Positions 8,087 to 17,294 of a DNA stretch of 64,000 bases are shown here, piece after piece (positions within the stretch are counted from its first letter, which is position 1; the number at the start of each line of letters is the position of its first letter). The stretch comes from Brevibacterium atlanticum (GTDB taxonomy: Bacteria; Actinomycetota; Actinomycetes; Actinomycetales; Brevibacteriaceae). The stretch is taken from assembly GCF_011617245.1 (NCBI RefSeq), contig NZ_CP050152.1, positions 3,462,503-3,526,502 on the forward strand, in the 5' to 3' direction. Below the pieces are notes generated by a model, which was not told the DNA's origin, searched no databases, and worked only from the letters and a program-made list of their open reading frames with translations. The position numbers were made by a program, and so were the translations under genes.

Positions 8087-10375
8087 TCAGCCGAAGAGGG
8101 TCTCTGCGATCTCCCGTGCGATGAACCGCGCGTGCAGTACCGGTGTCCGACTCGGGTCGACCGATGCCGGGGGCACCCATGCTGGGCGACCGTCCCTGAG
8201 CATGATGCAGTACCAATCGGACTTGTCGATCAGGTGGTGATGGGCTGAACATGCCAACGTCAAGTTGTTGACGTCGGTCTCGCCTTCGTCTGCCCAAGGG
8301 ACGATGTGGTGGGCTTCGCACCGTCCAGGAGGAGTGTCACAGCCGGGGAATGAGCATCCCTGGTCACGGCTGGCGAGGATCGCCAGCTGCTTCTCGGTCG
8401 CCAGTCGCCGTTCGGTCGCGAGTGCCAACGATTTGGTCTTCTTGCCCATCAGGTGAAAGAACACCGAACCGTTGAGTCCTTCGAGTGCGGCCGAGTTGAT
8501 CGGGAATGGTGCCTCGACCCCGGTGGCCGCTTTGCCGGTCTGCGTCGCGAGGTCTTCGGCCTTGGCCGTGACGACCAGCGCGTAGGCGGCGCCCGCCTTG
8601 ATGCGGTTCATCTCGATACCACCGACGAGGCTGGAGAAGCGTTCGTAGATCCGGCGGCGAACGCTCGGCTGCTGCGCGGCCATCGCGACCAGGGTGCCGT
8701 CTTCCCTGACGCCCGCGCCCTGCGGGATCTCGCCGTTTTCGCCGACCTGCGGCTGAGAGAAGTCGAGCGAGGGGTCGAGGCAGTCGGAACGATCCCCACG
8801 CAGAACTTCGGCGAAGGTGTCGACGATGGCTTGGTCGCTGTCCGACGCCGTGGCTCCGGAGGTGGCCGCAGCGGTGATGTCGGAGAGCACCCCGGCTTCT
8901 GCCGCGTAGCAGGCAGCGCCTTCCGTGCCCGGCGCAACAGTGCTGTCGACGCCACCTCCTGTGGTGGCTGCTCCATCTGCACCGCCGTCCACCTGCGGCG
9001 CATCGTCTTCCTCGTCCGCTGCTGCGTCGGTCTTGATACGGGAGGTGAGCAGCCCGTTGAGGACTCCTCCAGTCTCTGCGTCGAGTCGACCTTTGAGGGT
9101 CCAGGTTCCGTCCTTGAGCTGGCGCAGGTTGACGTTGAAGTCGTCCCGGTCGGCCGCCTCTTTCGGCTTCCGACCGTCCGGGTCGATCCAACCGCAGATC
9201 TCCTCGAAGAGAGCGTGGATGTCTCGAACGCGGACGGATGGCGCCTTTTCGACGAGCAGCCGTTCGGCTTTGAGCTTGTCGTCTTCGGAGACCGTCGGCG
9301 GAAGGCTCTTCAGGCACTTGATGATGGTCGACGCCTGGTTCGACGACAGCGTGCCGTTGCGCAGTGCCGCCGACAGCGTCGCGAACTGCGGTTCGATCGA
9401 TTCGCCGCTCATGGCGGTCCGCTTGCCCAGGTGTTCCGCGAGCTGAGTCCTGCGGTGAGCCTCCTGCGAGGAGAGGTTCAGGCGATTCTGGACCAGCGCT
9501 TTGGTCGTCTTGGCTCCGTAGTCGCGGGGTGTTCCGACCCGGTCGAAGACCGAGAGAGTGACGACTGACAGAGACTCGGTCAGCCGATCAAGTGTCTCGA
9601 GTCCGTCGAGCACCGTCACTGCGTCGTCGGGCCCCATGGGCCGCGAGAAGTCGCTGAGCTCGCCCAGCAGACGCTGGAGCTGTTCGACGCTGCCGGTGAC
9701 TTCCGGGGCAATGTGTTCGAGGTCTGACCAGCGATATTCATCGAGCAGGGGATGCCCGTCCGTCGTCGGAGCGGTGTTCGCTGCCACGGCTCGGTGGCGC
9801 TCGGCACGTTCGAGCTCGGCCGCGCGTGCTGCTTCCTGCGCCTTCTGCTTCTCCTCGTCCCACCGTTCGAACCGCGCGTCCAGCTCGGCGCTTTCGCGTT
9901 CGCAGTCCTCACGGAACTGCTGCGCTTCGCGTTCTTCGCGCGCCTCACGCAACTCTCGCGCTTCGCGCTGCTCCGGTGACTCGCCTGCTTCGCGCTTCTT
10001 CTTCAACCATGCGGTCTGGTGTGCGTCGATCTCCGCAATGCACGCCTTGACGTCTTCTTCGGTGCTGGGCTGAACGGACTTGCGCGACCACAGCCCTTCT
10101 GCGTCGCGCAGGTCGCTTCCCTGCAGCGTCGATGGAGTGACCGCGGCGTCTTCGTCGTCCGCCTCGTCGGCGATGCTGTCGAAGCGGTCGGCCAGGGGAT
10201 GTCCGGTGAGATCGAGGCCGGCCCGTTCGAGAAGTTCTCGATAGGACGGCGCGGCGGGTCCTGACCCTGCGGAAATGTCCGGAGCCGGTGAGTCTGGGTG
10301 AAGTGGGGTCGACGAAGTCGAGCTGGAATCGTCGTCGTTCTGCTCGTCGTGCCTACGGTCGGGGATGAGAGCCAT
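8087..10375 (-). CDS. DUF222 / HNH endonuclease domain protein (13E12-repeat type)
   Basis: This 762-residue protein has a DUF222 region in its middle (ELSDFSRPMGPDDAVTVLDGLETLDRL onward) and a C-terminal HNH nuclease at about 670-720. The nuclease has a CSFPGCDTPP zinc knuckle, the catalytic EAHHIVPW segment, NNLTLACSAHHHLID and the usual downstream tail. Such proteins occur in several copies in many actinobacterial genomes, and their biological role is not established. A charged coiled-coil stretch at about 110-190 (EREAQQFREDCERESAELDARFER) is longer than usual. An acidic low-complexity insert lies at about 440-500. The upstream promoter region is strikingly AT-rich. Confidence 0.85.
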   Translation of the reverse strand: MALIPDRRHDEQNDDDSSSTSSTPLHPDSPAPDISAGSGPAAPSYRELLERAGLDLTGHPLADRFDSIADEADDEDAAVTPSTLQGSDLRDAEGLWSRKSVQPSTEEDVKACIAEIDAHQTAWLKKKREAGESPEQREARELREAREEREAQQFREDCERESAELDARFERWDEEKQKAQEAARAAELERAERHRAVAANTAPTTDGHPLLDEYRWSDLEHIAPEVTGSVEQLQRLLGELSDFSRPMGPDDAVTVLDGLETLDRLTESLSVVTLSVFDRVGTPRDYGAKTTKALVQNRLNLSSQEAHRRTQLAEHLGKRTAMSGESIEPQFATLSAALRNGTLSSNQASTIIKCLKSLPPTVSEDDKLKAERLLVEKAPSVRVRDIHALFEEICGWIDPDGRKPKEAADRDDFNVNLRQLKDGTWTLKGRLDAETGGVLNGLLTSRIKTDAAADEEDDAPQVDGGADGAATTGGGVDSTVAPGTEGAACYAAEAGVLSDITAAATSGATASDSDQAIVDTFAEVLRGDRSDCLDPSLDFSQPQVGENGEIPQGAGVREDGTLVAMAAQQPSVRRRIYERFSSLVGGIEMNRIKAGAAYALVVTAKAEDLATQTGKAATGVEAPFPINSAALEGLNGSVFFHLMGKKTKSLALATERRLATEKQLAILASRDQGCSFPGCDTPPGRCEAHHIVPWADEGETDVNNLTLACSAHHHLIDKSDWYCIMLRDGRPAWVPPASVDPSRTPVLHARFIAREIAETLFG

Positions 10376-11059
10376 GTTCTCTGTGTCCGTTCATCATCGT
10401 TGATGTCTTCGGCTACTTATATTCTAATATAGAATTCGAACTGAGTCTATACTTTGTACTATTTTTCTTCTTTTCAAGTTCTTCTCTACGATCGCTTACG
10501 ATTTTGTGCGGCTTACATGAGATTGAGGGTCGACGAGAAGTGAAGAGCTCCCTGACCCCACCGAAAGCGTCAGACCTCGAAGCCGATAAAGCCATCACGC
10601 CATCGCGCTGGCCCGCCAGGCGGAATAAGTGCGAAATCGCAGCGAATCCCGGAAGAGAATAGCCGAGGAGACACGGTCTCCAATACCTCCTTTCAGACTA
10701 CATTTCGACACTGACACGACTTCTGGGCGCGACAGGAAGCGACAGTTCGCAGCGGCGCGGGGCGGGCACCCAGGCGTCGCAGGACACACGCTCCGCACCG
10801 CCGGAAGAAACCCGTCCACAGCTCCGCAGCACCGGAAGGAACCCGCCCCGGCATCGCAAGAAGCGCCCCGAAACGACTCAGGAAGCCGGCCCACACCAGC
10901 GGGCCACGCCAACAGCAGAGGATATGTTGCCATTTCCGCAAACCCTCTTGCAGATTCGCGCGACCTAGCGTCAGACTGTCCATACACCGATCCACGCCAG
11001 CCACGGATTCATGGCAACAACCGATCCGCGGCAGCCACGAATGACACTTCAGGAGAACT
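10376..11059. other. 684-bp gap: AT-rich promoter zone and decayed repeats
   Basis: The first part, about 10376-10560, is markedly AT-rich for this genome, with runs such as TATTTTTCTTCTTTTC. From about 10790 to 11050 there are decayed direct repeats: a roughly 28-base unit starting GCTCCGCA recurs after 31 bases with a handful of changes, and a CCAGCCACG-type unit of about 22 bases recurs near 10995-11045. Open frames here have no family resemblance. I see no RNA gene. Confidence 0.45.
10421..10435. promoter_or_regulatory. Perfect AT-rich palindrome upstream of the DUF222/HNH gene
   Basis: ATTCTAATATAGAAT is a perfect 6-3-6 inverted repeat about 45 bases before the DUF222 start. It overlaps TA-rich sequence that could hold the -10 box on the minus strand. 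It is a candidate operator, and the regulator is unknown. Confidence 0.4.
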
Positions 11060-12157
11060 ATGTCCCCCACAACACCGACCGTCCCCACATCACCGAACGC
11101 TCCCGCATCACCCATCGACACTGAATCGCCCACCGACACCGAAGCACAGATCACCACCGACACGCACTCCCCTGCGACAGACACCCGGACCGTCGAGGTG
11201 GCCATCGTCGGCGGCGGTGTTGCCGGTTTGGCCGCCTCGGTGGCACTCGCCCGATCCTTGCGCTCGGTCATCGTCATCGACGCTGGTCAGCCCCGCAATG
11301 CGCCGAGCGCGCATGCGCACAACGTTCTCGGCAACGAGGGCATCGATCCTCTCGAGCTCGTCGCGAAGGGCCGCGCCGAGGCGGAAGGCTACGGAGTGGC
11401 CTTCCTCGACGCGACCGTCACTCACGCAAGCCCAACCCAGGCCCCCGAGGAGGGTCCGGGGCATCGGTTCGAACTGGCCACCTCGGCGGGGGTCGTCATC
11501 CGCGCCCAGCGGATCATCATCGCCGCCGGACTGACCGATGAGCTGCCGGACATCCCCGGCCTCGCCGAGGGGTGGGGCGACACCGTCCTGCACTGTCCGT
11601 ACTGCCACGGATACGAGGTCCGCGGGCAGCGCCTCGGCATCATCGGGACCACCGCGATGTCCTACCACCAAGCGATGCTGTTCTCCCAGCTCAGCGAGGA
11701 TGTCACCCTCATCCGACACAATGCTCCCGGTCCCGATGCCGATCAAGCCAGGATGCTCGATTCGCTCGGCATCGAGTACATCGACGCCCACGTCGCCGAG
11801 GTGGACCGCACCGACGCCGGCACCGTCCTATCGCTGCGGCGACGGTCCGCAGATGCTGCGGCTGGCGCGGGTGGTGCGGGTGGTACCGAAACCCTCACCT
11901 TCGATGCCCTCGCCGTCGGCGGCTACGCACGTGCGAACACCGAGCTGTTCGGCCAGCTCGGCGGCGGCGTGGACGATCATCCGAGCGGAATGGGAACCTA
12001 CATACCCACGCAGATGGCCGGCCAGACCGCAGTGCCGGGCGTGTGGGCGATCGGCAACAGCGCGGATATGTCGGCCATGGTCGTGGCGAGTGCCGCGAGC
12101 GGCGTCCTCGCCGGTGCCCACGTCAATGCCGACCTCATCATGAGTTCGGTCGGCTGA
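11060..12157 (+). CDS. Thioredoxin-reductase-like FAD/NAD(P)H oxidoreductase
   Basis: An FAD-binding dinucleotide fold begins at VAIVGGGVAGLA (residues 48-59). The redox-active pair is C179-P-Y-C182 in CPYCHGYEVRGQ, and a C-terminal FAD segment (VWAIGNSADM) follows. The family passes electrons from NADPH to a disulfide substrate, but the partner is not encoded nearby. The first 44 residues are Pro/Thr/Ser-rich and not part of the fold. AGGAGA five bases before the ATG at 11060 nevertheless strongly supports this start, so the tail appears real. The protein is otherwise of normal length (365 residues). It is probably a single-gene unit. Confidence 0.85.
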   Translation: MSPTTPTVPTSPNAPASPIDTESPTDTEAQITTDTHSPATDTRTVEVAIVGGGVAGLAASVALARSLRSVIVIDAGQPRNAPSAHAHNVLGNEGIDPLELVAKGRAEAEGYGVAFLDATVTHASPTQAPEEGPGHRFELATSAGVVIRAQRIIIAAGLTDELPDIPGLAEGWGDTVLHCPYCHGYEVRGQRLGIIGTTAMSYHQAMLFSQLSEDVTLIRHNAPGPDADQARMLDSLGIEYIDAHVAEVDRTDAGTVLSLRRRSADAAAGAGGAGGTETLTFDALAVGGYARANTELFGQLGGGVDDHPSGMGTYIPTQMAGQTAVPGVWAIGNSADMSAMVVASAASGVLAGAHVNADLIMSSVG

Positions 12158-12220
12158 TCAGCCCACCGATGGCCTCAGTGCGCGGGGCGTCGGGCGCGCC
12201 GGCGCCCTCAGCGAATGACC

Positions 12221-12616
12221 TCAGTGCGCGGCCTTCACACACAGCACCGGAACCTCGGCATCGAGGATGACCTTCTGGATCGTCGAACCGAGGAGGAACT
12301 TCCCTACCGGCGTGCGCTTCCTGGTGCCGAGCACGATGAGCTCGGCCCCCACCTCGGCGGCGGTGTCGAGGATCTGTTCGGCCGGATCGTATTCGCTGCC
12401 CATCGTCAGCACCCGGAATTCGACCTCTGAGCGGGACAGGTAGTCCTTCACGGACTTCAGTTCGCCCTCGCCGAGGCGGTAGGAGTCATTCCGCTGCGCC
12501 GACCGTGAGGCGTTGACGACGACGAGCTCCTTGCCGTCCTTCTTCGCCTGCGCGATTCCGGAGTCGAGCGCCGCATGACCGGCGGGATTGTTGACGTAAC
12601 CGACGAGAATGCTCAT
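12221..12616 (-). CDS. Universal stress protein (UspA family)
   Basis: The protein is 131 residues, a single Usp domain. It opens MSILVGYVNN, and the ATP-binding signature is near its end (LGTRKRTPVGKFLLGSTIQKVI, the G-2x-G-9x-GS pattern). The GAAGGTGA ribosome site lies before the ATG. It follows the APC permease on the same strand after 211 bases, which include a GC-rich hairpin and a short tandem repeat. The two may form a unit, because Usp domains often accompany permeases and modulate them. The exact role is unknown. Confidence 0.9.
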   Translation of the reverse strand: MSILVGYVNNPAGHAALDSGIAQAKKDGKELVVVNASRSAQRNDSYRLGEGELKSVKDYLSRSEVEFRVLTMGSEYDPAEQILDTAAEVGAELIVLGTRKRTPVGKFLLGSTIQKVILDAEVPVLCVKAAH

Positions 12617-12665
12617 TTATTCACCTTCGCTGATCTGAGCTGACAGGACGGAACAGAACGGAGTG

Positions 12666-12685
12666 GGCGGGGCGGTGGCCCCGCC
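12666..12685. terminator. GC-rich hairpin between APC permease and Usp genes
   Basis: An 8-bp perfect stem GGCGGGGC/GCCCCGCC closes a GGTG loop, with no T-tract. It could attenuate transcription from the permease into the Usp gene. Confidence 0.45.
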
Positions 12686-12747
12686 TCCCAGGATAACGGT
12701 GCCGCACCTCGGCGAACGCCCGCTGGCCCCCGGTGGGGAACCTGCCG

Positions 12748-12791
12748 GTGCCCGCCGGGGTACGTGCCCGCCGGGGTACGTGCCGGTCGGG
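12748..12791. repeat. 16-bp tandem repeat, two and a half copies
   Basis: GTGCCCGCCGGGGTAC occurs at 12748-12763 and again, identically, at 12764-12779. A partial third copy follows. It is intergenic, between the APC permease and the Usp gene. Confidence 0.7.
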
Positions 12792-12827
12792 CGATGGGAC
12801 TGTGTCCCACCTCGGCGAGGGTGTGCC

Positions 12828-14258
12828 TCACGTCAGTTCCTCGGGATTGCGGAAGCGGGTGCTCGTGCCCTTCGTCGAACGGTTCCACAGCCAGGTGATG
12901 ACCCACAGGACGACGCCGATGCCGACGAGCGCGACCGCGATCTGATACTGGATGAGGTCATCGAGGCGTGCCCACGGACCGACGAGGAACGCGCAGCTGA
13001 ACACGCCGATCCACGGCAGGAAGGTCGGCGCCTTGAAGTGCTCGTGCGCAGCCTTCTGCTTGCGCAGGATGAGCACGGCGACGTTGACGACGGCGAAGAC
13101 CGCGAGCAGCAGCAGCGAGGTGGTGCCGCCCAGCGACGCAGTCACCGATTCGGGCAGGATCGTCGTCACCGAGATGATGAGCGCGTAGGCGATGAGCGTC
13201 GTGAAGATGATCGACACCCACGGCGACCGGCGGCCGGCCAGCACCTTCGCGAACACCGGCGGGAGCACGTTCTGCTTCGCCATGCCGTAGAGCAGGCGGC
13301 TGGCCATGAGCATGTTGATGAGTGCGGAGTTCGCGACGGCGAACATCGTCATGAACGGGAAGATCGCGTCGATCGGGATCCCGGGCGCACCGGCCCGGAC
13401 GACGTCGAGGAGCGGGGTCTCGCTCTCGGAGAGCTGACCGATCGGAACCGCCGCGACCGCGACGATGGACACGAGCACGTAGATCACACCGGTGATCGAG
13501 AGTCCCGAGAGCATGATCTTCGGGAAGATCCGCGGGTCCTTCGTCTCCTCGACCATGTTCACCGAGTCCTCGAACCCGACCATCGAGAAGAAGGCGAGCG
13601 CCGTCGCACCGGTGATCGCGAGGAACACGCTCTTGTCGTCGGCGGTCTCGAAGATCATCACCCGCGAGAAGTCGGCGCTGCCGGACCCCAGCGCGAAGAA
13701 GCCGACGACGATGACGAGCAGCAGACCGGTCAGTTCGATGAGAGTGAGGAAGACATTGAACCAGACACTCTCGCCGACACCGCGGAGGTTGATCGCTGCG
13801 ACGAGGGTGAGGAATCCGAGCGCAATCCACATCACGCCGGTGCCCGAGATGTCCCAGCCGAAGCCGGCGACCATATTCGCCGCGAACACATTCGAGGCCG
13901 TCGACGCCGAGGTGATGCCCGAACTGAGGACGGCGAAGGCAACGAGGAAGGTGACGAAGTGGATCCCGAACGCCTTGTGCGTATACAGCGCGGCGCCCGC
14001 GGCCTCCGGGTACTTCGTGACGAGCTCCATATACGAGAACGCCGTGATGAGGGCGATCGCGAAGGCGAGGATGACCGGCGCCCAGCCGGCACCGCCGACC
14101 TGCCCCGCCACCTGGCCGGTGAGCGCGTAGACGCCCGTTCCGAGGATGTCGCCGACGATGAACAGGAGGAGAAGCTTCGGCCCCATGACCCGCTTGAGGG
14201 TCTCGGGCTGCCGCCCCTCACCTGATTCGACCGTGGTCGTCGATCCCTTGTCGCTCAT
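12828..14258 (-). CDS. APC-family amino acid permease
   Basis: This 476-residue integral membrane protein has about 12 hydrophobic helices. The APC signature comes early: LLLLFIVGDILGTGVYALTG, the unwound substrate-binding first helix. A second conserved segment is FFSMVGFEDSVNMVEETKDP. It imports or exchanges an amino acid or amine driven by a cation gradient. The substrate is not deducible. The C-terminus is cytoplasmic and basic. Its ATG at 14256-14258 is preceded by a weak GGAG. The universal stress protein gene lies downstream. Confidence 0.9.
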   Translation of the reverse strand: MSDKGSTTTVESGEGRQPETLKRVMGPKLLLLFIVGDILGTGVYALTGQVAGQVGGAGWAPVILAFAIALITAFSYMELVTKYPEAAGAALYTHKAFGIHFVTFLVAFAVLSSGITSASTASNVFAANMVAGFGWDISGTGVMWIALGFLTLVAAINLRGVGESVWFNVFLTLIELTGLLLVIVVGFFALGSGSADFSRVMIFETADDKSVFLAITGATALAFFSMVGFEDSVNMVEETKDPRIFPKIMLSGLSITGVIYVLVSIVAVAAVPIGQLSESETPLLDVVRAGAPGIPIDAIFPFMTMFAVANSALINMLMASRLLYGMAKQNVLPPVFAKVLAGRRSPWVSIIFTTLIAYALIISVTTILPESVTASLGGTTSLLLLAVFAVVNVAVLILRKQKAAHEHFKAPTFLPWIGVFSCAFLVGPWARLDDLIQYQIAVALVGIGVVLWVITWLWNRSTKGTSTRFRNPEELT

Positions 14259-14280
14259 GATTCCTCCGTGTCGTCAGCGG

Positions 14281-14340
14281 CCGGTTCGCCGCAGCCGGTT
14301 CGCCGCGGCAGGTTCACCGCAGTCCTGGCAGTCCTGGCAA
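14281..14340. repeat. 14-bp and 9-bp tandem repeats side by side
   Basis: Three 14-base units (CCGGTTCGCCGCAG, then two variants) fill 14281-14322. They are followed immediately by two 9-base units (TCCTGGCAG and TCCTGGCAA) at 14323-14340. They lie between the APC permease start and the amidotransferase stop. Confidence 0.75.
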
Positions 14341-14374
14341 CTCCGACGGTGGTCAGAGCCTGACCCAGTATGCC

Positions 14375-15076
14375 TCAGCTCCGCACAACATCGAGAAACG
14401 CAGTGAACAGTGCCTTCGCGTCACGTTCGCTCTCAGGCCCAAGCTCCTTCGCTTCATCCAACAGCGTAGCTTTATCGAACCCGAGTGTCCGCAGTTTCTC
14501 CGCATCCCATCGCAGAATGTTCTCTCGTGTCGCCTCGGGATGGAACTGCGTCCCCCAGGCCCGGCCGACCCGGAACGCCTGGAACTCGCAGGCCTCGCTG
14601 CGCGCCAGCAGCGTCGCTTCCCCCGGCAGCGAGACGATGCGATCGACATGGCTTTCGACGAACGACGTCCGCGGTCGGATCGCGGAGAACACGAGGTCGT
14701 CGACCGCCTCGGCGGTAGCATCGATCCTCGTGTACCCCTTCTCCGGCGCCCCGGTCTGTGCGCGCACGTCACCGCCGATGACGTGCGCGATGAGCTGCCC
14801 GCCGAGACAGATTCCGAACTGCGGCAGATCCGTCTCCAACGCGCGCCGCACGAGCGCGGCCTCATCGGCCAGCCACGGCGCCCGGTCCGTCTCATCAGGC
14901 ATATACCCGCCGCCGAGCATGACCAGCCCGTCATACTCACCGAGCGAATCGGGCCCCGGCAGCGGCGAGACACCCCCGATGCGCAGGTCGAACTCGACGT
15001 TCTCGCTGATCATCCACCGCGTCAGCTGCCCCGGCTGAGACTCGATGTCATTGACGATGACGAGCAGCCGGGTCAT
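14375..15076 (-). CDS. Class I glutamine amidotransferase-like protein
   Basis: This 233-residue protein has a complete class I catalytic triad: C90 in FGICLGGQL, H179 and E181 in GTQFHPEA. There is no fused synthetase domain. Relatives include GMP-synthase-type GATases and gamma-glutamyl hydrolases such as PuuD-like enzymes. In this setting, hydrolysis of a gamma-glutamyl bond would fit better than ammonia transfer, but that is an inference. The ATG at 15074-15076 overlaps the dipeptidase stop as ATGA and has GGTGGG before it. I therefore prefer it to the GTG nine bases upstream. It is the last gene of the peptide-uptake cluster. Confidence 0.85.
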   Translation of the reverse strand: MTRLLVIVNDIESQPGQLTRWMISENVEFDLRIGGVSPLPGPDSLGEYDGLVMLGGGYMPDETDRAPWLADEAALVRRALETDLPQFGICLGGQLIAHVIGGDVRAQTGAPEKGYTRIDATAEAVDDLVFSAIRPRTSFVESHVDRIVSLPGEATLLARSEACEFQAFRVGRAWGTQFHPEATRENILRWDAEKLRTLGFDKATLLDEAKELGPESERDAKALFTAFLDVVRS

Positions 15077-16158
15077 GATTCCCACCCCGCCGAGGCGGCT
15101 GTGCCGTCGGCTGAGGGCGTGCCGGTAGGTGCCGGCGTGCCGAGGAAGGCGGTGTACGCCTCCTCGTGCGCGTCGAGGACGCGCAGCGCATTGTCGAAGC
15201 CGAGCTTGCGCAGGTCGGCCTCCGACCAGCCGCGGTCGCCGAGTTCGGCGAAGAGGTTCGGGTACTGACCCGCGTCGCCGAGTCCGGTCGGCAGCTCATC
15301 GACTCCGCAGATGTCGCCGCCGAGCCCGATGTGGTCGATGCCGATCCTCTCGCGTACGTAATCGCAGTGGTCGGCGACCTGGGCCACGGTCACCTCGGGG
15401 GCGGTGCCGTTCTCCCCGGCTTCGACCCATTCGCGACGCTCGTTCGAGACGAACGAGGGCACGAACGTCATCATCGCCACTCCCCCGTTTCCGGGCACGC
15501 GATCGAGGACTTCGTCGGGGATGTTGCGCGGGTGCGGGTTGAGGCCGTACGCGCACGAGTGACTGAAGATCACGGGCAGCGTGCTGATATCCAGCGACTG
15601 GTGCATCACGGACGGCGCGACGTGGGAGAGGTCGACGATCATGCCGATCCGGTTCATCTCCGCGACGACCTCGCGGCCGAATTCGCTCAGGCCCCCGTGG
15701 TGCGGGTCGTCCGTGGCCGAGTCGGCCCAGGAGTGCGTCGTCGACCAGGTCAGCGTCATGTACCGGGCACCGGCGCGGGCGTACGAGCGCAGCAGCGCAA
15801 GCGACTCGTCGATCTGCTGGCCGCCCTCGACACCCATGAGGGAAGCGACCTTCCCGGCGGCGCGAGCGGCGCGGACGTCGGCGGCAGTGCGGGCGTAGGC
15901 GAGTCGTTCGGGATAAGCGCTGACCACGCGATTGACCGCGTCGATCTGCTCCCACGTCGCCTTGACGGCATCCGCCCCGGTGATCGAGGAGTGGACGTAG
16001 ACGGACCAGTACTGCGCGGAGACGTTCCCGGCCGCCAGCTGATCCATCGTGGTGAACGGCGAGACTGCCGGGTCATTGAGGCCCTCGACGCTGTAGTCGC
16101 GCTCTTCGCGCAGGAACCAGGCGAGGTCGTTGTGTCCGTCGAAGACGTCGATGCTCAT
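15073..16158 (-). CDS. M19-family membrane-dipeptidase-like enzyme
   Basis: This is a 361-residue renal-dipeptidase-type TIM barrel. Its binuclear zinc ligands are H9 and D11 (GHND), E111 (GVEGG), H180 (DLSH), H201 (FSHSC) and the Asp in GLGGDICG. M19 enzymes cleave dipeptides and tolerate a D-residue in the C-terminal position, for example L-Ala-D-Glu from muropeptides. There is no signal peptide, so it works in the cytoplasm on imported dipeptides. AAGGAGA lies seven bases before the ATG. The stop overlaps the amidotransferase start. The GTP-like end (TPAPTGTPSADGTAAS) is disordered. Confidence 0.9.
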   Translation of the reverse strand: MSIDVFDGHNDLAWFLREERDYSVEGLNDPAVSPFTTMDQLAAGNVSAQYWSVYVHSSITGADAVKATWEQIDAVNRVVSAYPERLAYARTAADVRAARAAGKVASLMGVEGGQQIDESLALLRSYARAGARYMTLTWSTTHSWADSATDDPHHGGLSEFGREVVAEMNRIGMIVDLSHVAPSVMHQSLDISTLPVIFSHSCAYGLNPHPRNIPDEVLDRVPGNGGVAMMTFVPSFVSNERREWVEAGENGTAPEVTVAQVADHCDYVRERIGIDHIGLGGDICGVDELPTGLGDAGQYPNLFAELGDRGWSEADLRKLGFDNALRVLDAHEEAYTAFLGTPAPTGTPSADGTAASAGWES

Positions 16159-16170
16159 GTGCTTCTCCTT

Positions 16171-16212
16171 GCTCGTGGGGTGCTGCTGGTGGGGTGCCGC
16201 TCGTGGGGTGCT
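16171..16212. repeat. 14-bp tandem repeat, three copies
   Basis: GCTCGTGGGGTGCT starts at 16171, 16185 (one change in the fourth base, last base C) and 16199, with a decayed fourth copy after it. It lies in the 281-bp gap between the dipeptidase and the serine hydrolase. The gap ends in GACCGACTCGA-type low-complexity sequence near 16380-16437 and holds no gene. Confidence 0.75.
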
Positions 16213-16439
16213 GATCGGGTGCCGGCAGGGTGTGACGGAGCGCTGATCGCGTGCTCCGGTCTGTCACTGATCGCTTCGGTCAAAACTCGCGTCGGTGGAG
16301 ACGTGTTCTTCGACCGTACCGATAAGTGAGCGTTACGCAGAGACGGACTGGGTGCGCGAGACACCGGCGGTGCGCGACATGGTGGACCCGACCGGACCGA
16401 CTCGAGACCCGACCGACTCGACCGGCCCGACCCGGCGAC

Positions 16440-17240
16440 CTAGAGGAATCGGTGGATGGCCTCGCCGGCCTCGCGCATGATCGGCATGACGTCGACGACG
16501 CGGTCGGTGCCCGGCTCCCAGTTCGCGAAGACCGCATAGGCCACGCGCCGCTGCCGCGTCATGACGATTCCGGCATCGGCCCGGATCGTCCCGTTCGTGC
16601 CCGTCTTGTTCCACACCCACACGTCGCGCTGGTAGTTGTAGTGGGCCAGGGGATCGAGATCGAACGCCGAGGCGACCATCGACGTGTCCGCGCCGGCGCC
16701 CAACCAGCGACGGAAGATCTCGTTCGTCGACTCATCCCAGAACTCGTCCTTCGCATGGCGGGCCATGAAATCGCTGATCTCCGCGGCCGTACCGGTCGAC
16801 AGGGTCCGCGGCGCCTTCGCCGGTCGCGGCCAGCGCAGGAAGTCGTGCAGGCTCGAGTTCGAGTACCCGAGCTTCTCCACCTGCGCCGCAACGTTCTCGA
16901 GGCCGACACGACGGATGAGCACATTCGTCGCGAAGTTGTCGCTGAAGGCCCCGATGAGCAGCGCCACGTCGAAGATGCTCAGATCGTCCTGCTCCATGAG
17001 GTACCAGATCCCGGACTCGTCGACCCGTTCAGACGGCCGGCGGTGCAGACGTTCCTCCAGGTCGAGAGTGCCGTCCTTGTACATCTGCAGCGCCGTGTGC
17101 AGCAGGAACACCTTGCCCATGCTGGCGGTGTCGAGTTCGTCGTGCTCGTGGTGGGCGAACACATTCTCCCCGCTGTCGATGTCGAAGGCCACAGCGCTGA
17201 AGCGCACCCCCGGCAGTCCGTCGAAGTCCAGTTCGCTCAT
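16440..17240 (-). CDS. Class A beta-lactamase-like serine hydrolase
   Basis: The 266 residues contain the three active-site boxes of penicillin-recognising enzymes: S40-M-G-K43, S100-D-N102 and K212-T-G214. There is no signal peptide, and I cannot find the general-base Glu (Glu166 in the ExxLN loop) of true class A beta-lactamases. A cytoplasmic D-Ala-peptide or amide hydrolase is therefore more likely than an antibiotic-resistance enzyme. It sits between an LD-carboxypeptidase and a dipeptidase gene, which supports a peptide-processing role. Its Ser-Lys and KTG spacing is normal for the fold. Confidence 0.75.
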   Translation of the reverse strand: MSELDFDGLPGVRFSAVAFDIDSGENVFAHHEHDELDTASMGKVFLLHTALQMYKDGTLDLEERLHRRPSERVDESGIWYLMEQDDLSIFDVALLIGAFSDNFATNVLIRRVGLENVAAQVEKLGYSNSSLHDFLRWPRPAKAPRTLSTGTAAEISDFMARHAKDEFWDESTNEIFRRWLGAGADTSMVASAFDLDPLAHYNYQRDVWVWNKTGTNGTIRADAGIVMTRQRRVAYAVFANWEPGTDRVVDVMPIMREAGEAIHRFL

Positions 17241-17294
17241 AATCGCGCTCCTGTCAGTCTCGTGGTCGTCGTACTAGTCAAATGCTCGCGCTCT

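Noticed and set aside
10629..11534. Plus-strand frame overlapping the gap and the start of the flavoprotein gene
   Set aside because: Pro/Arg/Thr-rich, no domain, and it runs through the flavoprotein gene in another frame. The flavoprotein start has a strong ribosome site.
12663..14225. Long open frame on the + strand (520 codons) opposite the APC permease
   Set aside because: High GC makes antisense frames open. The translated product is a charged His/Arg/Glu-rich string without domains, while the minus strand encodes a clear permease.
16440..17240. Beta-lactam resistance gene
   Set aside because: No export signal and no visible Glu166-type general base. The context is peptide catabolism.
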